From NCBI GenBank assembly GCA_034435955.1, contig DAOTWA010000019.1, positions 1-52,708 on the forward strand: a DNA stretch of 52,708 nucleotides. Direction: 5' to 3'. A program made the position numbers and the translations under genes. Positions within the stretch are counted from its first letter, which is position 1. Every line of letters starts with the position of its first letter. This stretch comes from DAOTWA01 sp034435955. Its GTDB lineage: Bacteria; Chloroflexota; Anaerolineae; Anaerolineales; Anaerolineaceae. Positions 24,975 to 32,872 of this stretch are shown here, in pieces. The notes beneath the pieces were generated by a model. That model did not search any database. It saw only the letters and a list, made by a program, of their open reading frames with translations, and was not told the DNA's origin.

Positions 24975-25037
24975 TTCCCCTCGCGAGAATTAATAATTTT
25001 ACTCTTTTGGCCTGCTTCGGCTTGCTCGAGTCGGGCG

Positions 25038-27248
25038 TCACCCTCCCCGCAGGCGCACGTCCAGCGCAGTAAATCGTTCGCGCGTCTTGCTGTTGTTCAC
25101 TGCAATCGCAATGGCGCGCTTATCCCCCGCCAAAACGCACAGCTTGCGCGCGCGGGTGACCGCAGTGTACAGCAGGTTGCGCTGGAGCATAAGATAATGC
25201 TGCTTCACGACAGGGATCACCACGGCCGGAAATTCCGATCCCTGGGATTTATGCACTGAAATGGCATAGGATAAGACGAGCTGGTCGGCTTCGCTCCAAT
25301 CATACACCACGAGGCGCTCATCGAAGCGGACACTTAACGTCTGATCTTCGAGCGAAATGCGCTCCAGGCGGCCGATATCCCCGTTGAACACATCTTTATC
25401 GTAATTGTTTACCGTTTGCATGACCTTATCGCCTGTGCGCATGAGTTGTCCGAACAGACTGCGCTCGGTTTTCCCGTTCGCGGGTGGATTCAAGGCGGCC
25501 TGGAGACGCAGATTGAGCGCATCCACTCCGGCTGCGCCGCGGTACATAGGCGCCAAGACCTGGACATCAATGAGGGGATTGAAGCCGAAGCGGTGTGGGA
25601 TGCGATGGACCACCAGATCTTCGATCCAGGCAGCGGCTTCTTCGGGCGTCTCGGCTGGGAAGAGGAAGAAATCTTGGCTGTCCGCGGGAAATAAAGGCAT
25701 CTGGCCCTGATTGATGCGATGGGCATTGACGATGATGTGAGAGCTGGCCGCCTGGCGAAAAATCTGGCTGAGACGGACGACCCGGGCGAGACCGCTGTCG
25801 ATGACGTCACGAAGCACATCCCCGGCACCAACCGAAGGAAGCTGGTCGACGTCTCCCACCAGCAGCAGGTGAGTACCCGGCTGGAGCGCCTTCACCAGGT
25901 GATTTGCGAGCAGCAAATCGAGCATGGAAGCCTCATCCACCACCAGCAGGTCGACAGGCAATGGATCGTCTTCGTTGTGTTTGAATCCCTCGCCGGGTTT
26001 ATATCCAAGCAGGCGGTGGATGGTCACGGCAGGATGGCCGGTCGATTCGGACAGGCGTTTGGCGGCTCGTCCGGTGGGCGCGGCCAGAGCAAATCGGCGG
26101 TGTTCCATTTCGAGCGCGGCAATCAGCGCTTTGATCGTAGTGGTCTTGCCGGTGCCCGGTCCGCCGGTGAGCACGGTGAGTGGATAGGTCAAGGCGGTTT
26201 GTACGGCGGTGCGCTGTTCTTCAGAGAGAGGAGCATCGAGCAGAGAGAGGGCATCGGCGCCAGGCAGTCTGGTCTGCAGGCTTCTCAGTCTGGAAGTGGG
26301 CGCCGCTGCAATGCGCCGGAGATGCGCGGCGACGCCCGTCTCGCCGGCATAAAAAGGAGCCAGGTAAACGGCGGTTTGCTCACGGATGGCGGCAGGATCT
26401 TCTTTGCCGGCCTGGAGGGGGAGTAAGTCGACGCGGATGCGCTCGTCTTTTGCCAGCCGCTCAACGGCGGGCGGTATCAGAGACGGATCGACCTCGAGCA
26501 GTTCGGCGGCTTTCTGCAGGAGCACCTCGCGCGGCGAGTAGACATGGCCCTCGTTGCTCATCTCATTCAGGGCGAAGACGATCCCCGCTTCGATGCGAGA
26601 AGGATGATCGGCGGGCAGTCCGAGCGCCTGGGCGATGCGGTCGGCGGTCTTGAAGCCGATGCCGTGGATATCCCGCGCCAGCCGGTACGGGTCGGACTGC
26701 ACCACGCTTAACGCCATCTGCCCATATTGTTTGTATATTTTGATCGCCAGGTTGGTGCTCACCCCGTGACCATGCAGAAAGAGCATGATTTCTTTTATAT
26801 GCTTTTGTTCCTCCCAGGCCGCCCGGATCTGGGCCATGCGTTTAGGGCCAATATCCGGCACCTGGGACAACGCATCGGGTTCGTTCTCGATGACTTCCAG
26901 GGTGCGCTCGCCAAACGCAGCTACGATGCGCTCAGCCAGTTTTGGTCCGATACCGCGGATCAGGCCTGAGCCCAGGTACCGTCGAATACCCTCCGTGGTG
27001 GCCGGGAGCGCCTGTTCGCAAACCTCGACGGCGAACTGGAGGCCGTGTTGGGGGTGGGTTTCCCAATGGCCGCTTAAGCGCAGGTATTCTCCTGGCGTCA
27101 CCTGAGGAAGATTGCCCACCACTGTGACCAATCCTTCATGATTGCGCCCGGGCGCGTTGCGCTGCTCAGGCTTGAGGCGCACCACGGAGTAGCCATTTTC
27201 GATGTTATAATACGTAAGCCGTTCCACCGAGCCGGAAAGGGTATCCAT
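25038..27248 (-). CDS. recD2: RecD2-type ATP-dependent DNA helicase
   Basis: 736 aa. This is the stand-alone RecD2 form with an N-terminal OB-fold-like region (residues 1-90), a helix-hairpin-helix stretch (GIRRYLGSGLIRGIGPKLAERIV, VPDIGPKRMAQI), then superfamily 1B helicase domains. Walker A is LTGGPGTGKTTTIKALI near residue 358, Walker B is LLVVDEASMLDLLLANHL, followed by LVGDVDQLPSVGAGDVL and DLVLSYAISVHKSQGSEFP-like motif V/VI near 660 and YTAVTRARKLCVL at the end. It moves 5'-3' on single-stranded DNA and takes part in DNA repair. No recB/recC partners are nearby, as expected for RecD2. Confidence 0.94.
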   Translation of the reverse strand: MDTLSGSVERLTYYNIENGYSVVRLKPEQRNAPGRNHEGLVTVVGNLPQVTPGEYLRLSGHWETHPQHGLQFAVEVCEQALPATTEGIRRYLGSGLIRGIGPKLAERIVAAFGERTLEVIENEPDALSQVPDIGPKRMAQIRAAWEEQKHIKEIMLFLHGHGVSTNLAIKIYKQYGQMALSVVQSDPYRLARDIHGIGFKTADRIAQALGLPADHPSRIEAGIVFALNEMSNEGHVYSPREVLLQKAAELLEVDPSLIPPAVERLAKDERIRVDLLPLQAGKEDPAAIREQTAVYLAPFYAGETGVAAHLRRIAAAPTSRLRSLQTRLPGADALSLLDAPLSEEQRTAVQTALTYPLTVLTGGPGTGKTTTIKALIAALEMEHRRFALAAPTGRAAKRLSESTGHPAVTIHRLLGYKPGEGFKHNEDDPLPVDLLVVDEASMLDLLLANHLVKALQPGTHLLLVGDVDQLPSVGAGDVLRDVIDSGLARVVRLSQIFRQAASSHIIVNAHRINQGQMPLFPADSQDFFLFPAETPEEAAAWIEDLVVHRIPHRFGFNPLIDVQVLAPMYRGAAGVDALNLRLQAALNPPANGKTERSLFGQLMRTGDKVMQTVNNYDKDVFNGDIGRLERISLEDQTLSVRFDERLVVYDWSEADQLVLSYAISVHKSQGSEFPAVVIPVVKQHYLMLQRNLLYTAVTRARKLCVLAGDKRAIAIAVNNSKTRERFTALDVRLRGG

Positions 27249-27311
27249 GTGTGCAAATTGTATGCCGGGGCTGGAAGAGCGTCAAGCAGGGGCGGGCGGG
27301 TCGAATTAACC

Positions 27312-27489
27312 GGCTAACTGAGATTACTGCGCATAGCGGATTTTCGTTTAGGTTCTGGCTGAAACCGATGCAGTTAGCGTGTTGTCATATCCGATGGATG
27401 TATGGCGCAGTAATTTCCAATCTTCCTGGGGAACAAAACACTCAGTTATGGCGTTAAACTAACATATGACCGTCGGGATTCAGTTAGCC
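27312..27489. repeat. Nested inverted repeats before the lipoprotein gene
   Basis: GGCTAACTGA (27312-27321) is a perfect inverted copy of TCAGTTAGCC (27480-27489). Inside, ATTACTGCGCATA (27323-27335) matches TATGGCGCAGTAAT (27401-27414) in inverted orientation with one bulge. CTCAGTTA (27441-27448) and CAGTTAGC (27371-27378) are further copies of the outer arm. The left arm is one continuous block while the right arm is broken into separated pieces. This fills most of the 279-base gap between recD2 and the lipoprotein gene; no transposase or ORF lies inside. Confidence 0.6.
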
Positions 27490-27527
27490 CATTTCCCAGG
27501 CGGCATGAATTATGAGGAGGAAAAACC

Positions 27528-28220
27528 ATGTTCCGCTCAGTGTTCTTACGTATTTTGGTAGCTACAGTTCTTCTGTCGGTGGCATTATCGGCCTGTAATG
27601 TTGGCGGAGGAGCGGCCGTTCCACCGACCCTTGATCCCGGTGTGGTAGCGTCGGCGGTCGCTGCCGCGCAGACACAAGCCGTAGCCACCATCTCTGCGCA
27701 GGCAACCGAAACGGCCCTGGCTGCCCCATCTCCCACCAACACCGTCCCGCCCGAGCCCACAGCCACGGCGACAGTAACTCCAACCACCTTTGTTCTGGCC
27801 ACATCCACACCAACCCGTGTCGTGTTTCCTACGTTGGCAGTGACCGCTACGAAAGCCGCGCCAACCATCACGCCAACACCATCCGCGTTCGCCTGCTCGG
27901 TCACGGCCATGACCCCCGCCAACAATGCTAAATTTAAACCAAATGAGCCATTTGACCTTAACGTCACCTTTAAAAACATTGGCACCCAGAGCTGGGACGC
28001 CGGCGACGTCGATTTCCACTATGTGGAGGGTACGAAATTCCAGGACAAGGTGGATGTCTTGGACCTGCCGGCGACCACCAAACCCGGCGAGACGGTCAAA
28101 TTCATCGTCGACATGACCGCACCTAACACGGTCGGCTCTTTCAACGCAGTCTGGGCGCTTACCGGAGGTGGAAAGGCCAATTTCTGTAAAATTACCATCA
28201 CTATCAGAGTGGAACAATAA
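27528..28220 (+). CDS. Lipoprotein with Thr/Pro linker and NBR1-type Ig domain
   Basis: 230 aa. A signal peptide with lipobox LSAC (Cys23) predicts a lipid-anchored extracytoplasmic protein. Residues 30-120 are low complexity and rich in Ala, Thr, Pro and Val, typical of cell-surface linkers in Chloroflexota. Residues 125-230 form an Ig-like domain of the NBR1/FW type (KFKPNEPFDLNVTFKNIGTQ, TQSWDAGDVDFHYV, PNTVGSFNAVWALTGGG). The exact role of such bacterial domains is unknown; surface binding is inferred. The start ATG has GAGGAGG 7 bases upstream. A clear terminator follows at 28241-28266, so it is monocistronic. Confidence 0.85.
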   Translation: MFRSVFLRILVATVLLSVALSACNVGGGAAVPPTLDPGVVASAVAAAQTQAVATISAQATETALAAPSPTNTVPPEPTATATVTPTTFVLATSTPTRVVFPTLAVTATKAAPTITPTPSAFACSVTAMTPANNAKFKPNEPFDLNVTFKNIGTQSWDAGDVDFHYVEGTKFQDKVDVLDLPATTKPGETVKFIVDMTAPNTVGSFNAVWALTGGGKANFCKITITIRVEQ

Positions 28221-28240
28221 GCGTTCATCCGCATGAGATA

Positions 28241-28266
28241 AGCCGCCCGATCAAGGGCGGCTTTTT
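28241..28266 (+). terminator. Rho-independent terminator of the lipoprotein gene
   Basis: AGCCGCCC (28241-28248), loop GATCAA, GGGCGGCT (28255-28262), running into TTTTT (28262-28266). It is 20 bases after the stop codon. Confidence 0.92.
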
Positions 28267-28275
28267 GCGCTCTGT

Positions 28276-28364
28276 TCAAATCAGAAAGGATTTGATATGA
28301 TTGTTTTTGTTAGCCGATTGACCTCGGCCATTGGGCCGAGGTCTTTGTGTGATTTGGTTTTTTT
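28276..28364 (+). promoter_or_regulatory. typA leader: possible promoter and strong hairpin before a T-run
   Basis: A perfect inverted repeat TCAAATC (28276-28282) / GATTTGA (28289-28295) abuts TATGAT (28296-28301), a plausible -10 box. Downstream, GACCTCGGCC (28320-28329), loop ATTG and GGCCGAGGTC (28334-28343) form a perfect 10-bp stem. A T-rich stretch ends in eight T about 28357-28364, just before the typA start. The hairpin may act as an attenuator, or it may be the terminator of a short leader RNA. Confidence 0.55.
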
Positions 28365-28382
28365 TGATTGGTTGAGACCTGG

Positions 28383-30239
28383 ATGATTATTGAACGTAAC
28401 GACATCCGCAACATTGCGATTATCGCCCATGTAGACCACGGCAAGACCACCCTCGTGGATGGTATGCTGAAACAAGCCCGCGTTTTCCGCGAGAACCAGC
28501 AGGTGGTCGAACGAGTGATGGATTCGAACGCGCTGGAGCGCGAGCGCGGCATTACGATATTGGCCAAGAACACCGCCATCACAGTGAACGATCCCAGCAA
28601 CGGCCAACCGGTCAAGATCAATATCGTAGACACGCCAGGCCACGCCGATTTCGGCGGCGAGGTGGAGCGGGTGATGAACATGGTCGACGGCGTGCTGCTG
28701 CTGGTGGACGCGGCTGAAGGGCCCATGCCGCAGACGCGTTTTGTGCTTAAGAAAGCCCTCGAGATGGGTCACGGCGCAATCGTCGTGATCAACAAGATGG
28801 ACCGCCGCGATGCCGATCCAATCCGCACGTTGAACCAGACATTCGATCTGTTCATCGAGCTGGGCGCCGACGATCATCAGGCAGATTTTCCAGTGGTCTA
28901 CACCAACGCGGTCACTGGTCAGGCCGGTCTCAGCCCGGAGCTGGGGCCGGACCTGCAGCCGCTTTTCGAGGCTATCCTCCGACACATCCCTGCCCCGCAG
29001 GTTGACGTGGATGCCCCGTTACAGCTTCTGGTCGCCAATCTGGGCTACGATGATTACCGCGGGGTCACTGCCGTGGGTCGCATTTTTGCTGGCCGTATCC
29101 ACGCCGGGCAGAGCGTGGCCCGCATCAGCCTGAGCGGCGAAATCCTGCCCGAGCGCATACGCTACCTTTACGTTCATCAAGGGCTGGAGCGCATCGAGGT
29201 GGAATCGGCTGAAGCGGGCGAGATCGTCGCCATCGCCGGCCTGGAGGGGATCGCGATCGGCGAGACGCTGGCAGACGCCGAGCATCCGCTCGCTCTACCG
29301 CCCATCCGCGTCGAAGAGCCCACCGTGCGCATGACCTTCGGGGTGAACACCTCGCCGTTTTCCGGCCGTGAAGGGAAATGGAGCACCTCGCGAAAGCTGC
29401 GCGAGCGGCTGATGGCCGAGCTGCGCAACAACGTGGCTTTGCGCGTAGAAGAAACCGAATCGCCGGATACCTTCATCGTTTCCGGGCGAGGCGAGCTGCA
29501 CCTGGCCATTCTGATTGAAACCATGAGGCGGGAGGGTTACGAGTTCCAGGTATCCAAGCCAGAGCCGATCCTTCGTCTCGGATCGCATGGGGAGACGCTC
29601 GAGCCGTTCGAAGAGGTTCACATCGAGACGAGCGCGGATACCATGGGAGCGGTGGTCGAGATGTTAGGAGCACGCCGCGGGCAGATGATGGATATGGTCA
29701 ACCTGCCCGATGGGGGTGTGCGGCTGATATATCTGGTTCCGACGCGTGGATTATTAGGATTTCGCTACCAGTTTCTGACCGCCACGAGGGGGGTGGGGGT
29801 GATGAACACCCTGTTTCACGGTTATGCCCCGTTCGCCGGACCGATCCCGTCCCGCAGCGTCAGTTCCATCGTGGCCTGGGAGGATGGGATCACAACCACG
29901 TATGGGTTAAAGAATGCGGAGGAACGCGGCACACTCTTCATAGGTCCTGGCGTGGAAGTGTACGAGGGCATGGTGGTGGGGGAGACCAAGCGCCCGGACG
30001 ATGTCACCATTAATGTGTGTAAAAAGAAGCACTTGACCAATGTGCGCTCATCGAATGAAGACATTCAGGTCAGATTGACGCCCCCGCGTGAAATGAGCCT
30101 GGACGAGGCTATCGAATATCTGGCCGAAGATGAGCTCCTCGAGGTTACCCCGCAGAATTACCGCATTCGCAAGCGCATTCTGGACAGCGAAGAACGCGGA
30201 AAGACTGCCAAACGGGCGAAAGAATCCCAGGCCGTCTGA
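28383..30239 (+). CDS. typA: Ribosome-associated GTPase TypA/BipA
   Basis: 618 aa from ATG 28383. This translational GTPase of the EF-G family binds the ribosome and helps 50S assembly and stress adaptation. G motifs: AHVDHGKTTLVDGML near residue 14 (G1), RGITI (G2), VDTPGHADFGGEV (G3) and INKMDRRDA (G4). The BipA-specific C-terminal domain is seen in RGLLGFRYQFLTATRG, GITTTYGLKNAEERG and KKKHLTNVRSSNEDIQVRL. The start ATG 28383 is preferred to an upstream TTG at 28368 because it aligns with the family N-terminus. No strong ribosome site is visible. It stands alone between terminators and the TetR unit. Confidence 0.95.
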   Translation: MIIERNDIRNIAIIAHVDHGKTTLVDGMLKQARVFRENQQVVERVMDSNALERERGITILAKNTAITVNDPSNGQPVKINIVDTPGHADFGGEVERVMNMVDGVLLLVDAAEGPMPQTRFVLKKALEMGHGAIVVINKMDRRDADPIRTLNQTFDLFIELGADDHQADFPVVYTNAVTGQAGLSPELGPDLQPLFEAILRHIPAPQVDVDAPLQLLVANLGYDDYRGVTAVGRIFAGRIHAGQSVARISLSGEILPERIRYLYVHQGLERIEVESAEAGEIVAIAGLEGIAIGETLADAEHPLALPPIRVEEPTVRMTFGVNTSPFSGREGKWSTSRKLRERLMAELRNNVALRVEETESPDTFIVSGRGELHLAILIETMRREGYEFQVSKPEPILRLGSHGETLEPFEEVHIETSADTMGAVVEMLGARRGQMMDMVNLPDGGVRLIYLVPTRGLLGFRYQFLTATRGVGVMNTLFHGYAPFAGPIPSRSVSSIVAWEDGITTTYGLKNAEERGTLFIGPGVEVYEGMVVGETKRPDDVTINVCKKKHLTNVRSSNEDIQVRLTPPREMSLDEAIEYLAEDELLEVTPQNYRIRKRILDSEERGKTAKRAKESQAV

Positions 30240-30261
30240 AAATTAATGTCATTTTTGTCAA

Positions 30262-30310
30262 TTGACGGAGAGACGAAACGGTGTTAAAATGATACCGACC
30301 GGTTGGTATC
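30262..30310 (+). promoter_or_regulatory. Promoter with overlapping TetR-type palindromic operator
   Basis: TTGACG (30262-30267), a 17-base spacer, TAAAAT (30285-30290) form a good promoter. Immediately after it lies GATACCGACCGGTTGGTATC (30291-30310), a 20-base palindrome with one mismatched pair, covering the likely transcription start. This arrangement suits autorepression by the TetR-family protein encoded 22 bases downstream. Confidence 0.8.
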
Positions 30311-30331
30311 AATTTTTGCGGACAGATACTT

Positions 30332-30922
30332 TTGCAGAAACGCAGTGAAGAGACGCGCAGTCGAATCCTTGCCGCCGCGGTGGAATGTTTTTCACGCGAC
30401 GGCTACGAAGCCACGGGTGTGGCCGAAATTTGTAAACGGGCGGGGGTCAGCAAGGGAGCTTTTTACCACCACTTTGCCACCAAACAGGCTGTCTTTCTGG
30501 AGATTCTCAACGAGTGGTTGGGCAATCTAGATGCTCAACTTACCGCCATCCACCTGCGTGCGCACGACGTGCCCGATGCCCTGCTGGAGATGGCCGCTAT
30601 GATCCGCCCGATTTTCGAAACAGCCATCGGTCGGCTGCCCATGTTTCTCGAATTCTGGCTGCACGCCAGCCGTGATCCGCAAATCTGGCAAGCCACCATC
30701 ACCCCTTACCGCCATTATCGGAAGTATTTCGCCAATCTGTTGCGCCAGGGTATCGCCGAAGGATCACTTCGCCCCATGGATGTGGAAGTTGGCGCCCAGG
30801 CGGTTGTGTCTATGGCGGTGGGTATCTTTTTACAGGGTGTGCTCGATCCGCAAGGCGCCGATTGGAGTCAGAGCACGCAGGATAGTATCCGCATCTTGAT
30901 CGAGGGAATGCGACGGAGGTAA
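30332..30922 (+). CDS. TetR/AcrR family transcriptional regulator
   Basis: 196 aa. The N-terminal HTH (residues 5-50) is classical: TRSRILAAAVECFSRDGYEATGVAEICKRAGVSKGAFYHHFATKQAVF. The C-terminal ligand domain (55-196) has the TetR_C layout and hydrophobic helices (VVSMAVGIFLQGVLD). It starts with TTG at 30332 with no clear ribosome site; no in-frame ATG closer to the conserved HTH exists. It likely represses its own operon through the palindrome at 30291-30310. The two following SDR genes (2-base gap, then overlap) would be under the same control, so the ligand may be a substrate or product of those enzymes. Confidence 0.9.
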   Translation: MQKRSEETRSRILAAAVECFSRDGYEATGVAEICKRAGVSKGAFYHHFATKQAVFLEILNEWLGNLDAQLTAIHLRAHDVPDALLEMAAMIRPIFETAIGRLPMFLEFWLHASRDPQIWQATITPYRHYRKYFANLLRQGIAEGSLRPMDVEVGAQAVVSMAVGIFLQGVLDPQGADWSQSTQDSIRILIEGMRRR

Positions 30923-30924
30923 AG

Positions 30925-31932
30925 ATGATTCTAGTCACCGGTGCAACCGGCCATATTGGGAATGTGCTGGTGCGCGAGTTGGTCGCCCGGGGGGAGCGTG
31001 TGCGCGTGCTGGTCCAGCCAGGCGATGATATCACCCCACTGGAAGGGCTGGAGGTTGAGCGCTGTACAGGCGATGTTCTGGACATGGATTCGCTCAAGGC
31101 GGCCATGGCGGACGTCGAATATGTCTATCACCTAGCAGGGATGATCTCTCTAATGCCAGATCAATGGGAAAAACTATACCAGGTCAACGTGGTGGGAACG
31201 CGCAATGTGATCCAGGCCTGCCGTGAGTGCGGCGTTAAACGACTGGTGTATACCAGTTCCATCCACGCCATCGTCCCTTCACCACATGGTTTGGCGACGG
31301 ACGAAACCCGTCCTTTCGACCCGGCTCAGGCGGTGGGTGAATACGACCGCTCAAAGGCGATGGCCACTTTGGAGGTGCTGGAAGCCTGCCGCCAGGGACT
31401 GGATGCGGTTATCGTCTGTCCCACGGGCGTTATAGGCCCGTACGACTTCCGTCTGTCCGAAATGGGGAGTCTGCTCCTCGATGGGTGGAAGCACCGCCGA
31501 CACATTATTCTGGATGGGGCCTATGACTTCGTGGACGTGCGTGACGTGGTTGAAGGGATGCGTCTGGCCTGCGAACGCGGCCGCGCGGGTGAATACTACA
31601 TTTTATCCGGGGAACGCATAACCATAAGAGAAATCTTCCAGACAGTAGCCGAGATTAAAGGCGAGCTGGTGGATTTCGTCAAGATACCAATCCGCCTGGC
31701 CAAAGCGGCGGCTCATTTCGCGCCATTTTATTATCGTATGACGAAGCGTAAGCCGCGCTTCACGCCGTATTCGCTCAAGACGGTGTTGAGCAATTCGCAC
31801 ATTCGCTCCGAAAAAGCCCGCCATGAGCTCGGATACAGGCCGCGCTCGATACGCGAATCAATCGCCGACACAATTAACTGGTTTTTACAAAATCAGCATC
31901 GTATTCCTGCGCTGGTCAAGAATGAAAAATAA
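30925..31932 (+). CDS. NAD-dependent epimerase/dehydratase (extended SDR, dihydroflavonol reductase-like)
   Basis: 335 aa. The N-terminal Rossmann motif TGATGHIGNVLV near residues 5-16, YHLAG near 70, YTSSIHAIVPS with a catalytic Ser, and the YxxxK motif YDRSKA near 145 show an active extended SDR. VVCPTGVIGPYDFR-like text is typical of DFR/HpnA-type sugar or sterol-type epimerases. It would act on an NAD(P)-linked oxidation, reduction or epimerisation; the substrate is unknown. It begins 2 bases after the TetR gene with ribosome site GGAGG 5 bases before its ATG, so it belongs to the TetR operon. Confidence 0.88.
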   Translation: MILVTGATGHIGNVLVRELVARGERVRVLVQPGDDITPLEGLEVERCTGDVLDMDSLKAAMADVEYVYHLAGMISLMPDQWEKLYQVNVVGTRNVIQACRECGVKRLVYTSSIHAIVPSPHGLATDETRPFDPAQAVGEYDRSKAMATLEVLEACRQGLDAVIVCPTGVIGPYDFRLSEMGSLLLDGWKHRRHIILDGAYDFVDVRDVVEGMRLACERGRAGEYYILSGERITIREIFQTVAEIKGELVDFVKIPIRLAKAAAHFAPFYYRMTKRKPRFTPYSLKTVLSNSHIRSEKARHELGYRPRSIRESIADTINWFLQNQHRIPALVKNEK

Positions 31933-32773
31933 GCCATCCCATGATTTTAAGAACCTTGTTGCTCTGGTTACCGGCGCCTCCAGTGGGATCGGGGCAATGA
32001 CTGCCATAGAACTGGCCCGGCATGGGCTGAAGGTAGCCCTGGTGGCGCGCAGAGCAGACCGGCTGGACCAGCTTGCCGGCCAAATTAACGCCAGCGGTGG
32101 TCGCGCAGCGGCCATCGCGGCCGATTTGAGTCAGGAGGGGGAACGTGTGCGGGTCCTGGCCGAGACTTACGCCGCACTTGGGCCGATCGATGTGCTGGTC
32201 AACAATGCCGGCACCTTCTGGTACGGCTACACGGGCGAAATGTCCTGGGAAGAGGCTTCCCGTATGCTGCGCCTGGATATCGAGGCGATGCTTCACCTGA
32301 CATTGACCTTGCTTCCCGATATGGTCGCCAGAAACCGAGGCTACATCATCACGATCGGCTCCATCGCGGCAGATTTACCAAACCAGGGCATCGCTGTTTA
32401 CAGCGGGGTGAAGGCCTTTCTGCAAAATTTCACCACGGCGTTATACCGCGAGCTGCGCAGCACAGGCGTACATGCCTGCACGATCAAACCTGGCGCAGTG
32501 GCAACCGAATTTTTCCGGCAGGCAGCCCACGAACCTCATGGGCGTTATCTGAGCATGGAGCACTTCGGCGTTACAGCGGAACGGGTGGCGGCGAGTGTCT
32601 GGAAGGCGTTGAACCACCCGCGCAGGCAGGTTTATGTGCCGGGTGTATTGGCTTTCACCCCATGGGTCGAACCATTGTTTGGCTGGTTCATCGACCGACT
32701 AGGTCCGTTACTCCTGCGGTGGGATGACCGCCGCTCGGCGGCCATCCGACGAATTTCAGCCAACGCCGGTTAG
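31922..32773 (+). CDS. Short-chain dehydrogenase/reductase
   Basis: 283 aa from ATG 31922, which overlaps the previous SDR gene by 11 bases. An in-frame start further upstream would overlap even more and is not needed. TGASSGIGAMTA (cofactor loop) near residue 14, NNAGTFW near 92, a catalytic Ser in IGSIAAD, and YSGVKAF (Tyr-x3-Lys) near 160 mark a classical SDR, similar to DltE/YciK-like ketoreductases. The C-terminal tail with hydrophobic EPLFGWFIDRLGPLLLRW may contact the membrane. With the neighbouring epimerase it forms a two-step NAD(P)-dependent module under a TetR regulator. Confidence 0.9.
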   Translation: MKNKPSHDFKNLVALVTGASSGIGAMTAIELARHGLKVALVARRADRLDQLAGQINASGGRAAAIAADLSQEGERVRVLAETYAALGPIDVLVNNAGTFWYGYTGEMSWEEASRMLRLDIEAMLHLTLTLLPDMVARNRGYIITIGSIAADLPNQGIAVYSGVKAFLQNFTTALYRELRSTGVHACTIKPGAVATEFFRQAAHEPHGRYLSMEHFGVTAERVAASVWKALNHPRRQVYVPGVLAFTPWVEPLFGWFIDRLGPLLLRWDDRRSAAIRRISANAG

Positions 32774-32774
32774 A

Positions 32775-32820
32775 ATTGCCAAAATTGGCTTCAATAAGGT
32801 GTATACTGGCAATGTACACC
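32775..32820. promoter_or_regulatory. Three interleaved inverted repeats upstream of the radical SAM gene
   Basis: ATTGCCA (32775-32781) with TGGCAAT (32807-32813); GCCAA (32778-32782) with TTGGC (32785-32789); GGTGTA (32798-32803) with TACACC (32815-32820). A possible -10 TATACT (32802-32807) sits inside them. The dense symmetry between the SDR stop and the radical SAM start suggests an operator or a terminator-promoter element. Confidence 0.45.
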
Positions 32821-32872
32821 TTCGATCAGAATCAGTGCTCAATCGCATCTAGGGCTATTCAGGAACAGTGAA

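Noticed and set aside
25719..26426. 235-codon frame on the plus strand
   Set aside because: Antisense shadow of recD2, no ribosome site, skewed Gly/Gln/His composition.
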